A DNA stretch of 64,000 nt from Williamsia herbipolensis (GTDB lineage: Bacteria > Actinomycetota > Actinomycetes > Mycobacteriales > Mycobacteriaceae). A program made the position numbers and the translations under genes. Below, in pieces: positions 1 through 7,378 of this stretch. Position 1 is the stretch's first letter; the number at the start of each line of letters is the position of its first letter. Where the stretch lies: positions 1 to 64,000 of the forward strand of contig NZ_JXYP01000040.1 in the NCBI RefSeq assembly GCF_000964005.1, written 5' to 3'. The notes under the pieces were generated by a model. The model did not search any database, was not told the DNA's origin, and saw nothing but the letters and a program-made list of their open reading frames with translations.

Positions 1-718
1 GGACGCATCGCCCGCCCCGCCACCCCGGTGGACCCCCACACGCCGACGGTCGCCTACAGCGCGAACAACCCGTCGACCAGCCCCCTCGAGGGGCAGCCCG
101 CACCCGCTGCGGCAGCACCGGCCGCCCCCACCGGGTCGCGCTGGTCGCGCGTCCGCTCACAGGCCGGCGCCAAGCCCTGGCTGCCGCTCACCGCGGTCGG
201 TGTCGGCGGGGCGCTCATCGGCGCCGTCGTGGTGTCGGCGATCTTCCTCGCCAACCCGGTGGAGCAGAACGTGAACAACGCATCGTCGTCGAGCGCTGCC
301 CCGCTCCGGTGGCGACCAGCCGCAGGCACCCGATGCCTCCGGCGCACCGTCGGCACCGGGTGGGTCGGGAGCACCCGCGGCCCCCGGTGACGGCGCCGGC
401 CCCGGCGGCAAGGGCGGACCCGCGGGTCCCGACGCCAAGGGCGGCCCGGCCGGACCGGATGCCAAGGGTGGCCCCGACGGCGCGAAGTGCGCCCCGGGTG
501 GTCCCCCCGCCCCGGGCGGACCCGACGCGAAGGGCGGCCCCGCCGGACCCGACGCCAAGGGTGGACCGGATGCGAAGGGCGGACCCGCGGGTCCCGACGC
601 CAAGGGCGGCCCGGCCGGTCCGGACGCCAAGGGCGGACCCGACGGCAAGGCCCCGACCGACGGTGGGCAGCGTCCGCCGGCACCGAGCGGCGCGCCTGCA
701 CCTCCCGCCGGTTCCTGA
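1..718 (+). pseudogene. Frameshifted membrane protein with Gly/Pro-rich nonapeptide repeat tail (5' end off-window)
   Basis: The first reading frame is open from base 1 (a GTG at 28 is a possible internal start). It encodes a proline/alanine-rich N-terminus, a basic stretch and one hydrophobic segment (around bases 180-260), ending near base 300 in a Ser-rich linker. At the CCCC run 299-302 the coding signal jumps to the next frame, which continues GGDQPQ... and then multiple copies of the nonapeptide GGPAGPDAK or close variants, stopping at 716-718. Read together this is a single-pass membrane protein with a repetitive extracellular tail. Without correction the first frame ends at 390 in Arg-rich nonsense. 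The shift is either a homopolymer sequencing error or a real mutation. The function is not recognised. Confidence 0.6.
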
Positions 719-735
719 ACGACCGTCATCGACCA

Positions 736-772
736 CCGCGGGTGGCGCTCGTCGCACGAGCGTCACCCGCGG
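736..772. terminator. Stem-loop downstream of the repeat-tailed protein
   Basis: A 17-bp stem (736-752 against 756-772) with one G-U wobble and a CGC loop lies 17 bases after the stop at 718. There is no T-run, as is usual for actinobacterial intrinsic terminators. It separates the first gene from the nuclease gene at 895. Confidence 0.6.
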
Positions 773-894
773 TCTCGTCGATCGACCGTAATGTTTAGTT
801 AGCGTCACATCTGTGTCGCGGTCGCGTCGCGTCCACCCGGCACCCCTAGCGTCACCCCTCGCGGGGGTTCGGGGGCGAGCCGAGAGACCAACAG

Positions 895-1539
895 ATGTTT
901 GCGCACAATCGAATTCGAACGCTGATCGTCACCGCTGCGATCGGCGCCGCCGCCGCGGGTGTCGTGACCGCGCCCGGTGTCGCGGGCGCCACCCCGCCGG
1001 CGATCCCGTCGGCCGCGACCGCACGGTCGGAGTTGGCCGACCTGCAGGTCGCCACCGAGGGCTCGATGAGCGGGTACTCACGCGACCAGTTCCCGCACTG
1101 GATCGCGCAGTCGGGCACGTGCGACACCCGCGAGACCGTGCTCAAGCGCGACGGCAGCGGCGTGACGACCGGCTCGGACTGCTCCCCGACCGCGGGCAGT
1201 TGGTACTCGCCGTACGACGGCGTCACCATCGCCGAGTCGTCCGGTGTCGACATCGACCACGTGGTCCCCCTCGCCGAGGCGTGGCGCTCCGGTGCGGCGT
1301 CGTGGACCACCGCCCGCCGCCAGCAGTTCGCGAACGACCTCACCAACTCTCAGCTCATCGCGGTGTCGGCGAGTTCGAACCGCTCGAAGGGCGATCAGGA
1401 TCCCTCGACCTGGCTTCCGCCGGTGTCGGCGTATCGCTGCACCTACGCCCGCATGTGGGTCGGGTCGAAGCACGCCTGGGGCCTGAGCCTGCAATCGTCG
1501 GAGAAGTCCGCACTCACCACCCTGCTGAACGGCTGCTGA
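895..1539 (+). CDS. Secreted DUF1524-type HNH nuclease
   Basis: A 214-residue protein beginning with a basic n-region and an Ala-rich hydrophobic segment that looks like a Sec signal peptide, with likely cleavage after GVAGA. The mature part is a DUF1524 (GmrSD C-terminal-like) His-Asn-His fold: IDHVVPLAEAW supplies the general-base His, followed by the NSQLIAVSASSNRSKGD block with Asn/Lys/Asp, then the W-LPP and RCTYA signature. By family knowledge these are metal-dependent nucleases, here exported. Cysteines spaced through the mature domain suggest disulfides. The start ATG is directly preceded by purine-rich GAGAGACCAACAG. A second homologue lies at 12584. The target (DNA turnover or nutrient salvage) is inference. 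Confidence 0.82.
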   Translation: MFAHNRIRTLIVTAAIGAAAAGVVTAPGVAGATPPAIPSAATARSELADLQVATEGSMSGYSRDQFPHWIAQSGTCDTRETVLKRDGSGVTTGSDCSPTAGSWYSPYDGVTIAESSGVDIDHVVPLAEAWRSGAASWTTARRQQFANDLTNSQLIAVSASSNRSKGDQDPSTWLPPVSAYRCTYARMWVGSKHAWGLSLQSSEKSALTTLLNGC

Positions 1540-1541
1540 CC

Positions 1542-1805
1542 ATGACAGGTGACATCGCTCCGGGGGAACTGTCCACCATCGTGACCGCCGCACCGGGTGG
1601 CGTGATGACCGACGAGGTCGGCGTCATCACCGGCTCGGTCGAGATCGCCTGTCGCTGCGACGACGGCGACCGGGGCATCGCCCGTGTCCGGTACCAGGAC
1701 GCCGGCGAGTGGTACACGATCACCGACGTCGCCCGCGCCCTCTCGGGCCCCGATGAGCTCCCCGACTTCCACCGCTCGGTCGTCGACCGCTTCGCCAACC
1801 CCTGA
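1542..1805 (+). CDS. Small hypothetical protein
   Basis: An 87-residue soluble protein starting at an ATG two bases after the stop of the DUF1524 nuclease gene, so probably translated from the same message. The sequence is acidic with a central IACRCDDGDRG stretch and a GEWYTITD motif; no signal peptide or membrane segment is visible. I do not recognise the family. Its tight coupling to the nuclease gene could hint at a related role, such as an immunity or accessory protein, but nothing in the sequence demonstrates that. Confidence 0.6.
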   Translation: MTGDIAPGELSTIVTAAPGGVMTDEVGVITGSVEIACRCDDGDRGIARVRYQDAGEWYTITDVARALSGPDELPDFHRSVVDRFANP

Positions 1806-1904
1806 CCCACCCGAGTGCGGGGTCGGCGGCGGGAGGCGACGTACGGTGGGGCTGGCCGTGACACGGTGAAGCAGCGCAGACGCCACTCGAGGAGGCCGGC
1901 GACC

Positions 1905-2072
1905 ATGAGCGATTTCCCGCACGACAACGAGACCCCCATCGGCGAGACGAAAGAGATCGCCGAGGAGGAGAAGGCCTACGCCGCGTCGCAGGAGCCCACC
2001 GACGACGACTCCGACACGACGAAGCCCGACCACGCGCTGGGCGGTTCCGAGGGGACGACCGACGGAACCTGA
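1905..2072 (+). CDS. Small acidic hypothetical protein
   Basis: A 55-residue, strongly acidic, probably unstructured polypeptide (MSDFPHDNETPIGETK...) rich in Asp, Glu, Thr and Gly. The start ATG at 1905 has a good ribosome binding site, CGAGGAGG, about 9 bases upstream, which is the main support for it being real. No domain is recognised. It precedes the PrmC-like methyltransferase gene. Confidence 0.5.
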   Translation: MSDFPHDNETPIGETKEIAEEEKAYAASQEPTDDDSDTTKPDHALGGSEGTTDGT

Positions 2073-2130
2073 CCGCGACACCCCCCTCGATCACCCCGCA
2101 CTGGTCGCTGCGCTGCAGCGGGCCGGATGC

Positions 2131-2892
2131 GTGTTCGCCGACGACGAGGCGCGCCTGCTCACCGACGCCGCGGACTCGCCCGGCGCACTGCGCGCGCTCC
2201 TCGATCGCCGGATCGGCGGGGAACCACTGGAACACGTCGTCGGATGGGTCGCGTTCGACGGATTGCGAATCGGTGTGCGGCCCGGGGTGTTCGTGCCCCG
2301 GCGCCGCACCGAGCTGCTGGTCACCATCGCCTCGGCCCGGCTGGCACCTGACTCGGTGTTCGTCGAGATGTGTTGCGGCAGTGCCGCGGTCACGCGGGCG
2401 GTCACCGAGCGCACCGGTGTCCGATCGGCCACGGCGTGCGACATCGATCCCGTCGCGGTCGCCTGCGCGGCGGACAACGCCCCCGACGCCCACATCGTCT
2501 GCGGCGACCTCTTCGACCCCCTGCCCGGCGACCTCGCCGGCCGTGTCGACGTCATCGTCGCGAACGCCCCGTACGTGCCCGGGAACGCGATCGCCTTCAT
2601 GCCGCGCGACGCCCGCGACCACGAACCCCGTCACGCGCTCGACGGCGGCGACGACGGTCTCGCGATCGCCCGCCGCATCGTCGCCGACGCACCACGGTGG
2701 CTTACCGACGGCGGCACCCTGGCGATCGAGACCTCACGCACACAGGCCCCGCATCTCGAGGCCGCGTTCGCCCGGGCGGGACTGACCGCCACCACGGTCA
2801 CCGACGACGCCGTCGACGGGTGCGCCGTGGTCGGTGTCCGTCGCGGCGTCGGTTCGCCTCTTCGGGCCGGTCGGCCCGACGTCCGTCCGTAG
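2131..2892 (+). CDS. PrmC/HemK-like protein-glutamine methyltransferase
   Basis: A class I SAM-dependent methyltransferase resembling the 'putative protein N(5)-glutamine methyltransferase' group. Visible elements are the N-terminal EPLEHVVGW segment and the VFVPRRRTE block typical of PrmC/HemK. The SAM loop is atypical (VEMCCGSAAVT, motif I) and the catalytic block reads NAPYVP instead of the canonical NPPYV; an ALDGGDDGL motif follows. The family methylates the Gln of release-factor GGQ motifs, but the altered NPPY leaves the substrate uncertain. The GTG at 2131 is the first standard start, yet the frame is open and PrmC-like back to about 2074 (HPALVAALQRAGCVF), so the true N-terminus may lie upstream at a rare start codon. 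Confidence 0.75.
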   Translation: MFADDEARLLTDAADSPGALRALLDRRIGGEPLEHVVGWVAFDGLRIGVRPGVFVPRRRTELLVTIASARLAPDSVFVEMCCGSAAVTRAVTERTGVRSATACDIDPVAVACAADNAPDAHIVCGDLFDPLPGDLAGRVDVIVANAPYVPGNAIAFMPRDARDHEPRHALDGGDDGLAIARRIVADAPRWLTDGGTLAIETSRTQAPHLEAAFARAGLTATTVTDDAVDGCAVVGVRRGVGSPLRAGRPDVRP

Positions 2893-2953
2893 GCTGGACG
2901 CCGAAGGCCATTACGTCGCGCCACCGCGCGAAGGCCACGACAACGGAGTAATC

Positions 2954-4417
2954 ATGAATCCTCGGACCTGCCTGGTCACCGGCGCCACCGGATACATCGG
3001 CGGCCGCCTCGCGCCCCGGCTCATCGCCGCGGGCCACACCGTGCGCGCCCTGGCGCGGACGCCGGAGAAGCTCGCCGACGCCCCCTGGGCCGGCGACGAC
3101 GTGGTGGTCAAGGGCGATCTCTCCGACCGCGACTCCCTCGACCGGGCTTTCCAGGGTGTCGATGTGGTCTACCACCTGGTCCACTCCATGGGCCTGTCCG
3201 AGGACTTCATGGCCGAGGAGCGCGAGTCGGCCACCAACGTCGCCAAGGCCGCGCAGCACGCGGGCGTCTCGCGGATCGTCTACCTCAGCGGCCTGCACCC
3301 GACGGGCAAGGACCTGTCGCAGCACCTGACCTCGCGGGTGGAGGTCGGCGAGATCCTCATGGCCTCGGGCATCGAGACGATCGTGCTGCAGGCCGGTGTC
3401 GTGATCGGCACGGGTTCGGCGTCGTTCGAACTGATCCGTCACCTCACCGATCGCCTGCCGGTGATGACGACACCGCGCTGGGTGCACAACAAGATCCAAC
3501 CGATCTCGGTGCACGACGCGATGCATTACCTCGTCGAGGCCGCCACCGCCGGTGTGCCGGAGAGCCGAACGTGGGACATCGGCGGCACCGAGGTGTTCGA
3601 GTACGGCGACATGATGCAGATCTACGCCGAGGCCGCCGGACTGCGCCGGCGCCGGATGATCGTGCTGCCGTATCTGACCCCGTCCATCGCGAGCCGCTGG
3701 GTGCGCCTGGTGACGCCGGTGCCCGGCGGTCTGGCCCGTCCACTCATCGAGTCGCTCGAGTGTGACGCGGTGATGCACGACCACGACATCGACACCGTGA
3801 TCCCCCGACCCGAGGGCGGACTGCAGACCTACCGCGAGGCTCTCGACGCCGCGCTCGACCGGGTCCGTCGTGCCGACACCGACAACGACTGGTCGAACGC
3901 CGACGCCTCCGTGGCGGCCGCCGAACCCCTTCCGTCGGATCCCACGTGGGCCGGCGAGGACGTGTTCACCGACACCCGCTCGCTGTCGAGTTCGGCGACG
4001 CCCGAGGCGCTCTGGGATGTCGTCGAGGGTCTCGGCGGCGAGAACGGCTGGTACTCACTCGAATCCGCCTGGACCGCGCGCGCACTGATCGACTCGGTGG
4101 CCGGTGGACCGGGCGTCCGCCGCACCCGCCCCTCGGGCACACCGGAGGTCGGCGACGCCCTCGACTGGTGGCGCGTGGAGGCCATCGAGCCCGGTGCGCT
4201 GTTACGTCTGCGCGCCGAGACCAAGATGCCCGGCACCGCATGGCTCGAGTTGCGGGTGGTCCCCGACGGCTCCGGGTCGCGGCTGGAACAGAAGACCATC
4301 TTCTACGCACGCGGCCTGGCAGGCCTCGCGCACTGGTACGGACAGCTGCCGTTCCACAAGGTGGTCTTCTCGCGCATGCTGCACAACATCGTCGCGAAGG
4401 CCGAGTCGCGCAGCTGA
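2954..4417 (+). CDS. SDR family oxidoreductase fused to a DUF2867 domain
   Basis: A 487-residue two-domain protein. Residues 1 to about 290 are an atypical SDR/NmrA-like Rossmann domain with the nucleotide motif TGATGYIGGRL at the N-terminus and VYHLVHSM, YLSGLHP and TWDIGG blocks. Residues from about 335 onward are a DUF2867 domain (LWDVVEGLGGENGWYS, DWWRVEAIEPG, GTAWLELRV). The pair is common in actinobacteria as 'SDR family oxidoreductase, DUF2867-containing'; the substrate is unknown. The ATG at 2954 follows the purine-rich CAACGGAGTAATC, a plausible ribosome site. The gene converges on the permease at 4437 with only 19 bases between stops. Confidence 0.85.
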   Translation: MNPRTCLVTGATGYIGGRLAPRLIAAGHTVRALARTPEKLADAPWAGDDVVVKGDLSDRDSLDRAFQGVDVVYHLVHSMGLSEDFMAEERESATNVAKAAQHAGVSRIVYLSGLHPTGKDLSQHLTSRVEVGEILMASGIETIVLQAGVVIGTGSASFELIRHLTDRLPVMTTPRWVHNKIQPISVHDAMHYLVEAATAGVPESRTWDIGGTEVFEYGDMMQIYAEAAGLRRRRMIVLPYLTPSIASRWVRLVTPVPGGLARPLIESLECDAVMHDHDIDTVIPRPEGGLQTYREALDAALDRVRRADTDNDWSNADASVAAAEPLPSDPTWAGEDVFTDTRSLSSSATPEALWDVVEGLGGENGWYSLESAWTARALIDSVAGGPGVRRTRPSGTPEVGDALDWWRVEAIEPGALLRLRAETKMPGTAWLELRVVPDGSGSRLEQKTIFYARGLAGLAHWYGQLPFHKVVFSRMLHNIVAKAESRS

Positions 4418-4436
4418 TCTCGGACCTCGACCTTCC

Positions 4437-5735
4437 TCAGACCTCGGCGGCCGGGTCCCGACGCGCGAGGCGCTGCACCACCATGCGGTAACCGACACCG
4501 ACGATCACCACACCCACCCCGACGGCGATCGACATGACCGGCAGCGTCGCCACCAACACCACGCAGCCGACGGCGCCGAGCGCCTGGAGTGCGCGCGGAT
4601 AGCGTCGGTCGTGGCCGCGCTGGGTCCATGCCGCGGCGTTGGCGATCAGGTAGTAGAGCAACACCCCGAACGACGAGAACCCGATCGCGTCACGCAGATC
4701 GACGGTCAGCACGAGGACGACGACGACCGCGGCGAGCGACACCTCGGCCCGCAGCGGGACCTGGTGCCTCGGCGCGATTCTCGACAATGCCCGCGGGAGA
4801 TCACCGTTGCGCGCCATCGCCAGTGCGGTGCGTCCGATCCCGGCGATGAGGGCCAGCAACGCGCCGAGCGCCGCCAGCGCGGCACCGACGCGGACCGGTG
4901 TCGCCCACCCACTTCCCCCACCCGCGGTCGCCAGATCGGCCAGCGGTGATCGGCTCGACGCGAGATCGTCGACACCGAGCACGGCCAACGCGGCGATCCC
5001 GACGGCGACGTACACGACGAGCGTGATCCCGAGCGCGGTCACGATCGCGCGGGGGATGGCCCGCCGCGGATCACGGACCTCCTCGCCGAGGGTCGCGATG
5101 CGGGCGTAGCCGGCGAACGCGAAGAACAGCAGCCCGGCCGACTGCGCGATGCCGTACCACCCGTGGCCGAGCAGATCACCGGTCAGATTCGACGCATCGG
5201 GGTCACCGCCGGCAACACCGACCACGACCACCGCGACGAGAACGGCCAGCACCACCGACACGATCACCATCGTCGCGGTGGCCGTGCGGGTCACACCGAA
5301 ACAGTTCACGGTGGCCAGCGCGATCACGGCGGCCGCGGCGACCCAGGGCGCCGCCCCGGCCGGGACGGCATAGGTCGCGAACGTCAGGGCCATCGCCGCG
5401 CAGCTCGCGGTCTTGCCGATCACGAAGGTCCACCCGGCGAGGAACCCGGCCCAGTCGCCGAGTCGCTCGCGCCCGTAGAGGTAGGTGCCGCCCGACAGTG
5501 GGTACTGCGCGGCGAGTTGCGCCGACGACGTCGCGTTGCAGAACGCCACCACCGCCGCGATCGCCAGACCGATGAGCAGCCCTGATCCGGCGACCGAGGC
5601 GGCCGGGCCGAAGGCCGCGAAGATCCCGGCGCCGATCATCGACCCGAGGCCGATCACGATGGCGTCGCCGGTGCCCAGCCGCCGCGCCAGCCCCGCGACG
5701 GTCATCGGCGGTCCAGACGACTCCGCCCCGGTCAC
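4437..5735 (-). CDS. APC-superfamily amino-acid permease
   Basis: A 432-residue polytopic membrane protein with about twelve hydrophobic segments. The family hallmark IGLGSMIGAGIFAAFGPAA lies in TM1, SGGTYLYGRERLG follows TM2, and FFAFAGYARIATLGEEVRDPRR is the conserved TM6/loop region of APC transporters. It probably imports amino acids or related amines by proton symport or exchange; the substrate cannot be read from sequence. The longest frame starts at a GTG (5735), with an ATG ten codons in (5705) as an alternative start. It lies in the same direction as the mycolyltransferase-like gene upstream (6711), 43 bases away. Confidence 0.88.
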   Translation of the reverse strand: MTGAESSGPPMTVAGLARRLGTGDAIVIGLGSMIGAGIFAAFGPAASVAGSGLLIGLAIAAVVAFCNATSSAQLAAQYPLSGGTYLYGRERLGDWAGFLAGWTFVIGKTASCAAMALTFATYAVPAGAAPWVAAAAVIALATVNCFGVTRTATATMVIVSVVLAVLVAVVVVGVAGGDPDASNLTGDLLGHGWYGIAQSAGLLFFAFAGYARIATLGEEVRDPRRAIPRAIVTALGITLVVYVAVGIAALAVLGVDDLASSRSPLADLATAGGGSGWATPVRVGAALAALGALLALIAGIGRTALAMARNGDLPRALSRIAPRHQVPLRAEVSLAAVVVVLVLTVDLRDAIGFSSFGVLLYYLIANAAAWTQRGHDRRYPRALQALGAVGCVVLVATLPVMSIAVGVGVVIVGVGYRMVVQRLARRDPAAEV

Positions 5736-5778
5736 GTCGATCGCGATCGATGTGCCGGGGCGGAGGTGCGTCGGTGGG

Positions 5779-6711
5779 TCAGGCGCCGAGCGCCGGGCCG
5801 AGCGTCGAGAACCACGACTCGTGCAGGCGGGCCTGCCAGTAGTCCCAGAAGTGGACGCCCTCTGCGGTGATCTTCACGACCGGGTTCACACCGTTGCGGC
5901 GCAGGGTGTCGACGTACTGGACGCTCGCGATGGACGCGGCGACCTCGAGCGGGACGAGCTGCGCGAACTTCACCGGGTCGGAGACCGGGTTGATGTTCGA
6001 GCCGCCCGAACCGGACGAGATGTAGACGCGCTTACCGCGCAGCTTGCCGGCGTTGAGCGCCGGGTCGTTGGCGAGCCACTCGCCGCCGGGCCACACGCCC
6101 CACATGTTGTTCACGTCGCCGCCGACCTGGCCGACGGCCACGCCGATGCCCTGGGCGAAGCCGGGCTCGCTGGCGACGGGGTAGCCGCTGTACGAGGCGA
6201 CACCGCGGTACATGCTCGGGTGGCGGGTCGCGAGGTTGAGCGCGCTGGTGCCGCTCATGGACAGACCGGCGATGGCGTTGCGGCCGGCGGGGCTGCCGAA
6301 GTTCTTGGCCATGTAGGCGGGGAGCTCGCGGGTGAGGAAGGTCTCCCACTTGTTCAGCCCGAGGCCCGGATCGCGACGCTCCCAGTCGGTGTAGAAGCTG
6401 CCCGCACCGCCGAACGGCAGCACGACGTTGACGTTCTTGTTGGCGAAGAACCGCACGATGTCGGTGTTGATCAGCCAACCGTTGTCGTTGTTGGGGGCGC
6501 GGAGACCGTCGAGCAGGTACAGGGTGGGCGCGCCCTGCTTACGGTTGAGGATCTGCACCGGGATGGTGCGCTGCATCGCTGCGGAGTAGACGGCGTTCGA
6601 GGCAGGTCGCGCCTGAGCGGGTGCCGCGGTGACGACGGTGGCGAACCCCGCAATGGATGCGGTTGCCAGAACGCCGGCCAACAGGCGGGTTCGGAGGCTG
6701 CGAATCGACAT
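5779..6711 (-). CDS. Secreted mycolyltransferase/esterase of the antigen 85 family
   Basis: A 310-residue exported alpha/beta hydrolase. An N-terminal signal peptide (SLRTRLLAGVLATASIAG, cleaved near AQARPA) precedes the esterase D/Ag85 fold: LYLLDGLRAPNNDNGW after the first strands, a Ser nucleophile in GLSMSGTSALNLA (about residue 151), SYSGYP, and a C-terminal GVHFWDYWQ segment carrying the catalytic His. In Mycobacteriales these enzymes transfer mycolic acids onto trehalose and arabinogalactan, which is the main evidence for a mycolate envelope here. Members without full mycolyltransferase activity exist, so 'esterase' is the safe statement. It is divergent from the MarR gene at 6858. Confidence 0.88.
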   Translation of the reverse strand: MSIRSLRTRLLAGVLATASIAGFATVVTAAPAQARPASNAVYSAAMQRTIPVQILNRKQGAPTLYLLDGLRAPNNDNGWLINTDIVRFFANKNVNVVLPFGGAGSFYTDWERRDPGLGLNKWETFLTRELPAYMAKNFGSPAGRNAIAGLSMSGTSALNLATRHPSMYRGVASYSGYPVASEPGFAQGIGVAVGQVGGDVNNMWGVWPGGEWLANDPALNAGKLRGKRVYISSGSGGSNINPVSDPVKFAQLVPLEVAASIASVQYVDTLRRNGVNPVVKITAEGVHFWDYWQARLHESWFSTLGPALGA

Positions 6712-6828
6712 CGAATCTGGTCCTTAGGTTCTCGCGAGGCGGTAGACCCCAGCACAGTAACAGCCGGATAACGGGTCGGCAGAATCGCTGGTCTGCTATC
6801 GGACATATCGCTTTTACGATTCGATTAC

Positions 6829-6846
6829 TTAGTACTACGCAACTAA
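6829..6846. promoter_or_regulatory. Candidate MarR operator
   Basis: An inverted repeat TTAGT-N8-ACTAA sits 12 bases before the MarR start codon in an AT-rich stretch between two divergent genes. MarR proteins usually bind their own promoter, so this is a plausible autoregulatory site. The arms are only 5 bp, so the call is tentative. Confidence 0.4.
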
Positions 6847-6857
6847 TATCCTTGCTC

Positions 6858-7319
6858 ATGACCTCCGTTCACACCGCTGCCACCGGCACCGGCAGCGCGG
6901 TCGACGTCTACACCGCGCTCGCCCGGATCTCCCGAACGCTCCGCCACGAGGCGGGTTCGGGATCGCTCACGCTCGGCTCCACGTCGGCGCTCTGGGTGCT
7001 GGTGTCGAGCCCGCCGATGCGCCTGTCGGAACTGGCGGCACGTGAACGCGTCACCGCGCCGACGATGTCGCGGATCGTGAGTGGGCTCGAACGCGACGGG
7101 ATGGTGGCCCGCACCGCCGACCCGCTCGACGGCCGGGCCAGCCTGATCACCGCGACCGACGCGGCGATCGAGCTCATCACCTCCACCACCTCGCGCCGTG
7201 CGCGACTGATGGAGGAGGCGCTCTCCCGCCTGTCCCCCGACGACCGCGCCGCCGCCGAGCGCTCCATCGCCCTGCTCGCGGAGTCGTTGATCGAGACGGT
7301 CCGGCCCCGACCCGACTGA
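6858..7319 (+). CDS. MarR family transcriptional regulator
   Basis: A 153-residue winged-helix protein. The N-terminal helix (VDVYTALARISRTLRHEA) is the dimerisation region; MRLSELAARERVTAPTMSRI is the helix-turn-helix, followed by VSGLERDGMVARTADPLDGR, the classical MarR wing, and a C-terminal helix. It most likely represses the DHA2 exporter gene that starts 59 bases downstream on the same strand, a very common arrangement in which a small molecule relieves repression of the pump. The start was placed at the ATG at 6858 because upstream codons lie in the promoter region. Confidence 0.88.
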   Translation: MTSVHTAATGTGSAVDVYTALARISRTLRHEAGSGSLTLGSTSALWVLVSSPPMRLSELAARERVTAPTMSRIVSGLERDGMVARTADPLDGRASLITATDAAIELITSTTSRRARLMEEALSRLSPDDRAAAERSIALLAESLIETVRPRPD

Positions 7320-7378
7320 CCTACGGCGCAACCGCACACCACCGCTTCGTTCTTCACCGCGAGAGATCCGAGGAAGCC

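Noticed and set aside
451-660. Repeated units resembling a CRISPR array
   Set aside because: The 27-bp units are contiguous and in-frame coding repeats (GGPAGPDAK) without spacers.
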